Of a DNA stretch of 13,884 nt, positions 1 to 6,635 are shown piece after piece (the first letter of the stretch is position 1; each line of letters starts with the position of its first letter). Source of the DNA: Limnochordia bacterium (GTDB taxonomy: Bacteria > Bacillota > Limnochordia > Darwinibacteriales > SLO01); assembly GCA_007132635.1 (NCBI GenBank), contig SLOG01000085.1:1-13884 (forward strand). Reading direction: 5' to 3'. Made by a program: the position numbers and the translations under genes. The notes beneath the pieces are model-generated. The model did no database searches. It was not told the origin of the DNA and saw only the letters and a list, made by a program, of their open reading frames with translations.

Positions 1-650
1 GCAAGAAGCTGGATGATCGTCTGATCTTGGGTTTCCTGACGACGAATGCGTCCCTGCTGCGTCTCTTTGGCATAGATGTTGAGCGTGATAAATTTCGCTG
101 TCATCAAGACAAAGGCTGTTAGGTAAAGTATACGCACAGTCGGAACAAGACCGTTCCATGCGATTAACAAGCCGGCAAGCGGCGCGAAAAACGCAGCCAA
201 AAGACCGGAAATATGAACCCATGACCAGATATCCACCAACTGACGCTCCTGTGCGTCTTCCACCAAAAGACAGGTCCAGGAATTCATGGTTACACGCCAC
301 ACACTGTTGATAACCGCCGCTACTGCAAACCAACGAAAGTCTTGCGCAAAAGCCCAGACCAGGCAGGGGATACTCCACGATGTGACGTCAAATATGAAGG
401 TAGTTTTCTTTCGACCAAGCTTGTCGGTGATCGCTCCACTCAAGAGGGCAAACATCACCTGAAACACCATGCCCAAGCTTGCCAAAAAGCCGATTTGTTG
501 ATCCGTTACGCCTAAACTGCTCATGTAAAGTGTAGCATACGGCATATACAGATTGAAGGGGATACCCCAAAGAGGCTCTGTAAACACACAGGCCTTAGGG
601 TTCCCCTTTAGATTCTTGAGTGTCGCTAACATCGATGACTTCTGTCTCAC
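1..650 (-). CDS. Major facilitator superfamily (MFS) transporter, N-terminal half, cut by the left window edge
   Basis: Reading the minus strand from 650 gives one open frame of about 216 residues that is still open at position 1, so the C-terminal half lies outside the window. The protein is strongly hydrophobic, with about six membrane segments, and carries the MFS loop 2-3 motif GAITDKLGRKK (family pattern GxxxDRxGRR). It begins near LYMPYATLYMSSLGVTDQQI, the usual first helix. The start chosen is GTG at 650, which has GGAGG about 10 nt upstream. An in-frame ATG at 632 is the alternative. The ATG at 660 is in another frame and stops after 21 codons. The gene begins 25 nt after the broken aldo/keto reductase and was probably cotranscribed with it. 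The substrate cannot be told; a sugar or drug exporter/importer role is only a guess. Confidence 0.85.
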   Translation of the reverse strand, partial: MRQKSSMLATLKNLKGNPKACVFTEPLWGIPFNLYMPYATLYMSSLGVTDQQIGFLASLGMVFQVMFALLSGAITDKLGRKKTTFIFDVTSWSIPCLVWAFAQDFRWFAVAAVINSVWRVTMNSWTCLLVEDAQERQLVDIWSWVHISGLLAAFFAPLAGLLIAWNGLVPTVRILYLTAFVLMTAKFITLNIYAKETQQGRIRRQETQDQTIIQLL

Positions 651-675
651 AATTCGGCATCCTCCATGGACGGCA

Positions 676-1465
676 CTAGTAGGCAGTGGGGTGATTGAGG
701 CGAGAGACTTGATCATCGGTCAAGACCAGCTCAAGCGCGCCAAGATTCTCGGAAAGCTGGGCTGAGGTGCTGACACCCAAAATGGGTATTACAGGTGGTG
801 TATGCCTCCACATCCAAGCGTAAACAACTTGATTGGGCGTCGCATTCAGTTCGACCGACACTTGACGAAGCGCTTCGATGCATGCATCCGAATCGGGCCC
901 TTGATACTGCTGCATGAACTCACGATCGCTGCGAGTATAGGCCCCAGTAAGGAGGGGAGAGTAGGCGAGCATAGTCATCTCTCGAGAACGACAGAAATCC
1001 AGCAGATCATCGTTAGCAGCAACCTGCGGTGAAAAGCTGGCGCCCGGAACAGGACGCAGGTAGGTGTACCGCTGTTGGATACAGCAGTACGAGACAAGGT
1101 CATGGGTTTGACTGACCGCGTCTGCCTCTGCCAAGCGCCAAGCCAGATAATTACTTGCACCCACATAACGCACTTTTCCAGCCTTGACCAGGCTATCAAA
1201 CGCCCCCAAAGTCTCCTCGAGAGGTGTCTGTCGATCGTCACAGTGAGCATAAAACAGATCGATGGTATCGACCTGCAAGCGACGCAGACTCTTGTCACAC
1301 TCCGCTTCGATCTGAGACGCACGGAGCCGCATATTGATCGAGTAGGGCAAACGACTCTGTGTCATTCAGTTTACTCCCGTAATTCGTCGAACCCATGCAG
1401 AGAGCGCTTACCTGCAGTTCAGTGCGGCTCAGAGAAAGTGTCCTCAAACCAATCACCCTTTCCAC
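676..1465 (-). pseudogene. Aldo/keto reductase pseudogene (internal deletion plus frameshift)
   Basis: Two minus-strand frames together make one aldo/keto reductase. The N-terminal piece starts at GTG 1465 (or GTG 1454-1456) and reads TELQVSALCMGSTNYGSKL...ESFALLDQY, the first strand and helix of the TIM barrel. It then leaves the family sequence and stops at 1295. The C-terminal piece is open from 1365 and joins the family at about 1329 with RLRASQIEAECDKSLRRL. It continues to a TAG at 676 through the catalytic-His motif FYAHCDD, GKVRYVGASNYLAWRL, YSPLLTGAY and the C-terminal cofactor region (ILGVSTSAQLSENL). By comparison with full-length members of about 310-330 residues, some 60 residues are missing at the junction near 1330. 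These include the FIDTAxxY region (catalytic Asp and Tyr) and the ATK region (catalytic Lys). Only the His is left, so no active reductase can be made. The 229-residue frame alone is a remnant, not a gene. Confidence 0.85.
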
Positions 1466-1587
1466 GAAACTCCAGAGAGCGGGTTGTAGGAAGCACGCCC
1501 GAGACCCATCTCTTACGGATTAGTTCACCGAAATGAAGCCGTTTCCCTCCCGGCGCTACTGCGCTTTTTGTTCGTATAAGAAGAGAA

Positions 1588-1616
1588 CAAAAAAAGAGCC
1601 CCGTAGTGGGACTCTC
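1588..1616 (-). terminator. Rho-independent terminator of the cold-shock gene
   Basis: On the minus strand, AGAGTCCC and GGGGCTCT pair around the loop ACTAC with one mismatch, and a run of about seven T follows. It lies 20 nt after the csp stop codon and separates that gene from the aldo/keto reductase remnant. Confidence 0.8.
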
Positions 1617-1635
1617 TTTGGACAATGTGTATTGT

Positions 1636-1833
1636 CTACTGACGAGCAACGTTGGATGCTTGCGGTCCGCGGTTGCCTTCTGTAACATCAAATGTCACAG
1701 ATTCGCCTTCTTCAAGGGTTTTAAAGCCTTCACCCTGAATAGCGGAAAAATGTACGAATACATCGCCGCCCTCTTCGGACTCAATAAAGCCATAACCCTT
1801 TTCAGCGTTAAACCATTTAACTTTACCTTCCAT
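1636..1833 (-). CDS. Cold-shock protein, CspA/CspB family
   Basis: This is a 65-residue single cold-shock domain protein that binds single-stranded RNA and DNA and acts as an RNA chaperone in the cytoplasm. It starts MEGKVKWFNAEKGYGFI, with RNP1 as KGYGFI (residues 13-18) and RNP2 as VFVHF at about residue 26. It ends with the family-typical GPQASNV. The ATG at 1833 is chosen because AAAGGAGG lies 7 nt upstream and the length matches the family. An upstream in-frame ATG at 1881 would add 16 residues not seen in the family. The gene stands alone between its own promoter and terminator. The leader of about 110 nt fits the long untranslated leaders known for csp genes, which often act in cold-dependent control. 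Which csp paralogue this is cannot be told. Confidence 0.95.
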   Translation of the reverse strand: MEGKVKWFNAEKGYGFIESEEGGDVFVHFSAIQGEGFKTLEEGESVTFDVTEGNRGPQASNVARQ

Positions 1834-1951
1834 TTTGTAACCTCCTTTTACTATGGACTGATCAAGGAGTGAAAAACCCAAAACCTTTGACCATTCATGT
1901 AAAACAAGAGGTCCAAAATAGCTTTGTGTTTTAACCCTTTAACTGGGACTA

Positions 1952-1980
1952 ATCGTACCACAGCATTGGCGATAAAGCAA
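1952..1980 (-). promoter_or_regulatory. Candidate sigma-A promoter of the cold-shock gene
   Basis: On the minus strand TTGCTT (1980-1975) and TACGAT (1957-1952) are separated by 17 nt, close to the TTGACA/TATAAT consensus. Transcription would start near 1945 and give a leader of about 110 nt before the csp ATG. The assignment rests on sequence likeness and position only. Confidence 0.5.
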
Positions 1981-2097
1981 GCGTTTCTGCAAAAATGGGC
2001 GAAATCTTTTTCCTGCTCTCCTGCAGGCAATGAATGCCGTAACGACAAGGAATTTCTAAGTATAGTGGGGAACCATGTTTTAGGTTGAAATTTTTCC

Positions 2098-2886
2098 ATG
2101 GAAGAGGTGATTGACATTTCAAGGGAGCGAGTTGCAGCCGTCACTGGGGGAAGCCGAGGCATTGGATATGCTATCGCTGAGAGTCTCGCCGACGGAGGGT
2201 TTTCTTTGGGTATTCTTGGCACGTCCAGTCTTGAGCAGGTCAGTGAGGCTGTACAAGCCCTCGAGACCAAAGCCCCCCGTGTCCTATATGTGCAGGGGAA
2301 TTTAGCAAAAGCTGCTGACCGGACGAATTTCGTCCGGTCGATGCAAGCGGCCTTCGGGCATGTAGACGTATTGATTAATAACGCCGGAATAGCCCCGCCA
2401 GTCCGTCGAGATATTCTAAATACCACGGAAGAGAGCTTCGACCTAGTGATGGATATAAACCTAAAAGGAACATTCTTCCTTACACAAGAGATCGCCAAAC
2501 TTATGCTGGATAGTGCGGAGGCATCCGTTCAGCGCACCATCATCAACATTGGGTCAGTGTCTTCTTATGCGTCGTCTCCCAATCGAGGCGAATACTGCAT
2601 CTCGAAAGCCGGTCTGGCGATGGTGACGCAGCTCTTCGCCCACCGTTTGGCAGCCTCGGATATTCGTGTCTACGAGGTGCGGCCCGGGGTCATCAGGACA
2701 GCTATGACTGCAGCAGTGCAAGAGAAGTATGATGCCCTGTTGGCTGAGGGCTTAGCTCCGATAAACCGATGGGGAACTCCCGAAGACGTTGCCTGTGCGG
2801 TCAGTCTGCTGTGCTCCGGCCAGTTACGATACTCCACTGGCGAAGTGATCAATGTTGATGGTGGGATGCACATAGCTCGCCTCTGA
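2098..2886 (+). CDS. Short-chain dehydrogenase/reductase (SDR), 3-ketoacyl-ACP-reductase-like subgroup
   Basis: This 262-residue classical SDR is a cytosolic NAD(P)-dependent oxidoreductase. The nucleotide-binding motif TGGSRGIG is at residues 16-23, NNAG at 94-97, and the catalytic set is N121, S153, Y166 and K170 (GEYCISK). The RPGVIRT segment and the closing VDGG are also family marks. The sequence resembles members annotated as 3-ketoacyl-ACP reductases, but that name is generic and a sugar, polyol or sugar-acid substrate fits the operon better. ATG 2098 is the first in-frame start; no good Shine-Dalgarno lies before it, and GTG 2107 is possible. A TATAGT at 2061-2066 could be the -10 box, with no convincing -35. 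It is the first gene of the run to 6971. Its TGA (2884-2886) overlaps an ATG of the next frame, and the next gene probably starts 20 nt on. An 11-bp inverted repeat lies at 2317-2339. Confidence 0.92.
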   Translation: MEEVIDISRERVAAVTGGSRGIGYAIAESLADGGFSLGILGTSSLEQVSEAVQALETKAPRVLYVQGNLAKAADRTNFVRSMQAAFGHVDVLINNAGIAPPVRRDILNTTEESFDLVMDINLKGTFFLTQEIAKLMLDSAEASVQRTIINIGSVSSYASSPNRGEYCISKAGLAMVTQLFAHRLAASDIRVYEVRPGVIRTAMTAAVQEKYDALLAEGLAPINRWGTPEDVACAVSLLCSGQLRYSTGEVINVDGGMHIARL

Positions 2887-2906
2887 TGAAAGGAGACCCT
2901 GCAAGA

Positions 2907-3899
2907 ATGCACCGAGGACTGTTTGTTTTGAACAAGAAGAGTTTTGGCAGTATCTATGGACCAGCCGAACGAGAGGCCATCCACCAACTGCTCCATATAC
3001 CGCCGCTTCCTTACTCGCGGGAAGAAATTGCTCTGTGCCCAGAACTCTTGATGGATATCGAGGTGCTTGTGTCCGGATGGGGAGCGCCGAAATTGGATGC
3101 TGCTTTTTTAGAGGCTGCACCGAGGCTCCAGGCTGTCTTTTACGGAGCGGGTTCTATTAAGGCCATCGTTACAGATTGCTTTTGGGATAAAGCTATTCCG
3201 ATCACGAGCGCTTATGCAGCCAATGCCGTTCCCGTGGCTGAATTCACGTTTTCGCAGATCATCCTATGCCTCAAACGAGTTTGGTACTATGCTCAGGCAG
3301 TTCGCAAAGAACACACGTTTCCAGAACGTCAGCACACACCTGGTGCTTTCCAGACAAATATTGGTTTGATCTCGTTGGGCATGATTGGGCGCCGCGTGGC
3401 AGAGTTCCTGAAACTACTGGACGTCAATGTTTTGGCGTATGACCCCTACTTGACTGATCAAATCGCGGCAGAGCTGGGGGTTCGCCCGTGCAGTCTTGAT
3501 GAGATCTTCCACTGTTCGGATGTTGTGAGCCTGCATACCCCTTGGCTGCCGGAAACCGAGAACTTGATCCGCGGCCATCATTTTCTGTCGATGAAGCCAA
3601 ATGCCTCATTTATCAACACCGCTCGCGGAGCGGTAGTTTGTGAACCAGAGTTAATCGACGCCCTGACCGTGCGTCAGGATATTCAAGCCGTCCTTGATGT
3701 CACGCATCCCGAACCGCCGGCACCAGAATCACCGCTGTACCGGCTTCCAAACGTAATGTTGACCCCGCACATAGCGGGATCGGTCCAAGATGAGTGCCGC
3801 CGTATGGGGCAGTACATGGTCGAGGAACTGCGCCGGTATCTTAGCGGTGAACCTCTAGAGTGGGCTATCGACCGCGAGTGCGCCGCATTGCTTGCGTGA
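2907..3899 (+). CDS. D-isomer-specific 2-hydroxyacid dehydrogenase family protein
   Basis: This 330-residue cytosolic NAD(P)-dependent enzyme would interconvert a 2-hydroxy acid and a 2-keto acid; the family includes phosphoglycerate, glyoxylate and lactate dehydrogenases. The Rossmann motif lies at 153-161 (GLISLGMIG); a serine, S156, replaces the first glycine of the usual GxGxxG. The catalytic set is R240 (NTARGAVV), E269 (HPEPP) and H288 (TPHIAGS). The first 100 residues form the flavodoxin-like substrate domain. ATG 2907 is preferred because GGAG lies 11 nt before it. The ATG at 2886 overlaps the previous stop and would add seven residues that do not look like the family. The gene sits second in the operon, 45 nt before araA. 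A sugar-acid substrate such as a keto-aldonate is a reasonable inference, not shown. Confidence 0.9.
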   Translation: MHRGLFVLNKKSFGSIYGPAEREAIHQLLHIPPLPYSREEIALCPELLMDIEVLVSGWGAPKLDAAFLEAAPRLQAVFYGAGSIKAIVTDCFWDKAIPITSAYAANAVPVAEFTFSQIILCLKRVWYYAQAVRKEHTFPERQHTPGAFQTNIGLISLGMIGRRVAEFLKLLDVNVLAYDPYLTDQIAAELGVRPCSLDEIFHCSDVVSLHTPWLPETENLIRGHHFLSMKPNASFINTARGAVVCEPELIDALTVRQDIQAVLDVTHPEPPAPESPLYRLPNVMLTPHIAGSVQDECRRMGQYMVEELRRYLSGEPLEWAIDRECAALLA

Positions 3900-3928
3900 C
3901 GACAAGCGAGGATTTGTATAGACAACCT

Positions 3929-3937
3929 AGGAGGAGG
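3929..3937 (+). promoter_or_regulatory. Ribosome binding site deciding the TTG start of araA
   Basis: AGGAGGAGG ends 7 nt before TTG 3945. The nearby ATG at 3939 is in another frame and meets a stop after nine codons, so the TTG is the real start. Confidence 0.8.
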
Positions 3938-3944
3938 ATGCCCT

Positions 3945-5444
3945 TTGGCAGCATTGCAGCAGTATGAAGTGTGGTTTGTTACGGGCAGTCAGCATCTTTA
4001 TGGTGAAGAGACACTCAGAGAGGTAGCTGACCACGCAAGAGTCGTTAGCACTGGTTTAAATGCAAGTTCTGTCGTTCCTGTAGATATCGTAAACAAACCT
4101 GTGATGACAACAGCGGATGCCATTGAACAGCTGTGCCTTGATGCCAATGCTGCACCAAATTGTATTGGCTTAATAACGTGGATGCACACGTTTTCTCCAG
4201 CAAAGATGTGGATTCCAGGCCTTAGAGCGCTGCAGAAGCCTTTAGTACATCTTCACACACAGTTTAACCGCGATATTCCTTGGGATACCATTGACATGGA
4301 TTTCATGAACCTAAACCAGTCAGCACACGGCGGGCGCGAGTTTGGTTTTATGGTTACTCGGCTGGGAATCGAGCGCGAAGTGATCGTGGGCCACTGGGAA
4401 AGCCCGGATGTCCATGCAGAATTGGCTGCTTGGATGCGGACGGCTGCAGGAAGGGCAGCTCTCCGTCGAGCGAGAATCGCCCGTTTTGGGGATAACATGC
4501 GGGAGGTAGCCGTCACCGAAGGCGATAAAGTGGAAGCCCAGATTCGCTTTGGATACTCGGTAAGCGGTTACGGGGTAGGGGACTTAGCGGCAGCCGTTGA
4601 CGCCGTCCAAGACTCTGACGTCGAGAGACTCATGGAGGAATATGAGGTGCAGTACACGTTGGCCGACGAGCTGAAGAACGGGGGAGAGCGCCGCGACTCA
4701 CTGCGCGAAGGCGCTCGCATGGAGCTGGGAATGCTTTCCTTTCTAAAAGATGGTGCCTTCAGCGGCTTCACAACGACGTTTGAGAATCTCTATGGGATTC
4801 CACAGCTGCCAGGGCTGGCGGTTCAGCGTTTGATGGCCAAAGGCTATGGTTTTGGAGCTGAAGGTGATTGGAAGACAGCGGCTTTGGTGCACACGATGAA
4901 GGTCATGGCATCCGGTCTGTCTGGCGGCACCTCCTTTATGGAGGACTACACATACCACCTGCATCCGAATGGAATGAAAGTCTTGGGTGCTCATATGCTC
5001 GAAGTGTGTGAGTCCACAGCTGCGGGAAAGCCTTCCCTGCAAATACACCCGCTTTCCATTGGGGGCAAAGATGACCCTCTGCGACTAGTATTTGATACCC
5101 AAACAGGCCCCGCAGTCAATGTCTGCATTGTCGACTTGGGTCATCGATTTCGTGTGATCGTCAATAGCGTTGACGTCACAGAGTCCGAAAATACTCCAAA
5201 GCTACCTGTAGCAAAAGCGCTTTGGAAACCGCACCCGGACCTCAAGACGGCTGCGGCCTGTTGGATTCTGGCCGGAGGAGCTCATCATACAGGCTTCAGC
5301 CTAGCATTGCGTCCGGACCACTTCCGCATGTTGGCCTCGATGCTTGATATCGAATGCATCATGATTACGCACAACACCACAGTTTCCGAAGTGCGTAGTC
5401 AGCTGCGCTGGAACAGCACCTACTATGACCAAAAACGCATCTAA
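3945..5444 (+). CDS. araA: L-arabinose isomerase
   Basis: This 499-residue enzyme converts L-arabinose to L-ribulose in the cytosol with a divalent metal, usually Mn2+, and in many cases D-galactose to D-tagatose. The length equals the family norm of about 500. The start is typical (EVWFVTGSQHLYG). The metal and catalytic residues fall at the familiar numbers: E306 (GAEGDWKT), E333 (SFMEDYTYHL), H350 (GAHMLEVC) and the HH pair at 447-448 (GGAHHTGF). Translation starts at a TTG backed by a strong binding site. It is the third gene of the run, followed 18 nt later by the CBM9-like gene. In the standard pathway araB (ribulokinase) and araD (epimerase) are neighbours; neither is in the window. 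Either they lie elsewhere or the ketose product is handled by the flanking dehydrogenases. Because the active site is complete, loss of function is unlikely. Confidence 0.96.
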   Translation: MAALQQYEVWFVTGSQHLYGEETLREVADHARVVSTGLNASSVVPVDIVNKPVMTTADAIEQLCLDANAAPNCIGLITWMHTFSPAKMWIPGLRALQKPLVHLHTQFNRDIPWDTIDMDFMNLNQSAHGGREFGFMVTRLGIEREVIVGHWESPDVHAELAAWMRTAAGRAALRRARIARFGDNMREVAVTEGDKVEAQIRFGYSVSGYGVGDLAAAVDAVQDSDVERLMEEYEVQYTLADELKNGGERRDSLREGARMELGMLSFLKDGAFSGFTTTFENLYGIPQLPGLAVQRLMAKGYGFGAEGDWKTAALVHTMKVMASGLSGGTSFMEDYTYHLHPNGMKVLGAHMLEVCESTAAGKPSLQIHPLSIGGKDDPLRLVFDTQTGPAVNVCIVDLGHRFRVIVNSVDVTESENTPKLPVAKALWKPHPDLKTAAACWILAGGAHHTGFSLALRPDHFRMLASMLDIECIMITHNTTVSEVRSQLRWNSTYYDQKRI

Positions 5445-5462
5445 AAGGAGGGTGCATAGGAT

Positions 5463-6116
5463 ATGCAGCGGCGTATTGTGAGTCGGCTCGTCACGGCAAG
5501 AGCGCCTCTTAGAGATGAAGCAGTCTGGGCTTCACTGCCGGTTGAATCCGGGTTCTATCTTGCCGATGGAAGCTCCCCGGCGCCAATCAAAACAGCCGTT
5601 CAGGTGTGTTGGGACGCCTTACATCTGTACGTACGCTTTCACTGTGAAGACAAAGACATCATCTCGGAATTCTCCCAGCGCGATGAGCCGCTATACAATC
5701 AGGAAGTGGTTGAGATGTTTCTGGCTCCCCATGATCGCTGCAGCTATTTCGAGTTTAACGTCAGCCCGCGCAACGTGCAGTTCGATTCGCTAGTGAGTAA
5801 CACTTTGGACGGCAGGGGTTATGCCGGATACCCTGAATGGGATTGCGCTGGGCTGGTAACTAGTGTTAGACGCGAGAGCGAACCCCGAGATGATCTATCT
5901 CGAACACAGGCATTTGGACCATGGACTGCTGTGATGCAGATCCCGTTCGCGTCACTCGATACGACTGGTCCTGCAGCGGGGGATACCTGGTACGTCAACT
6001 TCTTCCGCATCAAGCGAATACCCACGGACATGTATAGCTGCTGGTCTCCCACATATAGCGAGCCAGCCAACTTCCATATACCCAAGTACTTTGGACACAT
6101 TGATTTCGAGTCTTAG
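5463..6116 (+). CDS. Cytosolic CBM9-like carbohydrate-binding protein
   Basis: This 217-residue protein appears to be a single beta-sandwich domain of the CBM9-like (DOMON-related) group. Recognisable stretches are AVQVCWDALHLYVRFHCEDK at about 46-65, then EVVEMFLAP, FEFNVSPRNVQFD, and a closing segment with WYVNFFRIKR and a WSPTYSEPANFHIPKYFG ending. In family members these strands carry aromatic residues that stack on sugars. There is no signal peptide and no membrane segment, so it should stay in the cytosol, whereas most CBM9 domains are parts of secreted xylanases. ATG 5463 has AAAGGAGGG about 10 nt upstream. It lies between araA and the RidA-like gene with short gaps on both sides. It may bind or act on the sugar handled by the operon; a catalytic role is not excluded. 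No specific substrate can be assigned. Confidence 0.75.
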   Translation: MQRRIVSRLVTARAPLRDEAVWASLPVESGFYLADGSSPAPIKTAVQVCWDALHLYVRFHCEDKDIISEFSQRDEPLYNQEVVEMFLAPHDRCSYFEFNVSPRNVQFDSLVSNTLDGRGYAGYPEWDCAGLVTSVRRESEPRDDLSRTQAFGPWTAVMQIPFASLDTTGPAAGDTWYVNFFRIKRIPTDMYSCWSPTYSEPANFHIPKYFGHIDFES

Positions 6117-6148
6117 CAATAACAACCAGCAGAGGAGCGATCGCCATC

Positions 6149-6616
6149 ATGAGTGGACCACGCAGACGATTGGAAGAATTAGGTTTCGAACTCCCGCAAG
6201 CACCGGCACCCCTAGCGGCGTATGTACCCGCAGTGACTAGCGGCAGCCTTGTCTTTATTTCGGGCCAAGGACCTGTGAAGGATGGAACACCTATATTCAC
6301 CGGACGTGTTGGCAGTGACCGTACGCTTGACGAAGGCCAGCAGGCAGCGCAGACGGCTTGCCTAAACGCCTTAGCGGTATTGGAAAAAGAGATCGGCAGC
6401 CTTGACCGAGTCGTAAGGATTGTCAAGTTACTGGGATGGGTATCCAGCGCGCCTGAGTTCACGGATCAGCCCCAGGTCATGAATGGAGCTTCCCAACTCT
6501 TGGAGACAGTGTTTGGCGAGCGCGGAAAACACGCTCGCTCAGCGGTTTCGGCACACGTTCTACCCATGAATATCACGGTTGAACTTGAGATGATCGTTGA
6601 AGTGAAGTTGGATTGA
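6149..6616 (+). CDS. RidA/YjgF/YER057c/UK114-family protein
   Basis: This 155-residue protein is in the longer YjgF-like branch of the RidA family, with an N-terminal RRRLEELGFELPQAP stretch before the trimerising fold. SGQGPVKDG at about 38-46 and the C-terminal LPMNITVELEMIVEV are family marks. R130 (HARSAV) and E145 (VELEMI) are 15 residues apart, the same spacing as R105 and E120 of archetypal RidA, which deaminates reactive enamine/imine intermediates. Those residues suggest an imine- or enamine-type ligand, but the longer branch is poorly characterised. AGAGGAG lies 11 nt before ATG 6149. It is followed 19 nt later by the DUF1874 gene. In this operon it may clear a reactive keto or imine by-product; that is inference. 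Confidence 0.85.
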   Translation: MSGPRRRLEELGFELPQAPAPLAAYVPAVTSGSLVFISGQGPVKDGTPIFTGRVGSDRTLDEGQQAAQTACLNALAVLEKEIGSLDRVVRIVKLLGWVSSAPEFTDQPQVMNGASQLLETVFGERGKHARSAVSAHVLPMNITVELEMIVEVKLD

Positions 6617-6635
6617 GGCTAAGCAGGAGGGAAAA

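Noticed and set aside
676..1365. An intact 229-residue aldo/keto reductase
   Set aside because: A TGA stands directly before its ATG, its first dozen residues are out of frame, and the true N-terminal segment continues in another frame at 1330-1465. It is the tail of a broken gene.
1419..1691. A 90-residue minus-strand frame upstream of the aldo/keto reductase
   Set aside because: It overlaps the csp gene and its terminator and the N-terminal part of the reductase remnant, and it has no recognisable domain.
1834..1881. An N-terminal extension of the cold-shock protein
   Set aside because: The added 16 residues are not family-like, and the strong AAAGGAGG site lies inside them, directly serving the ATG at 1833.
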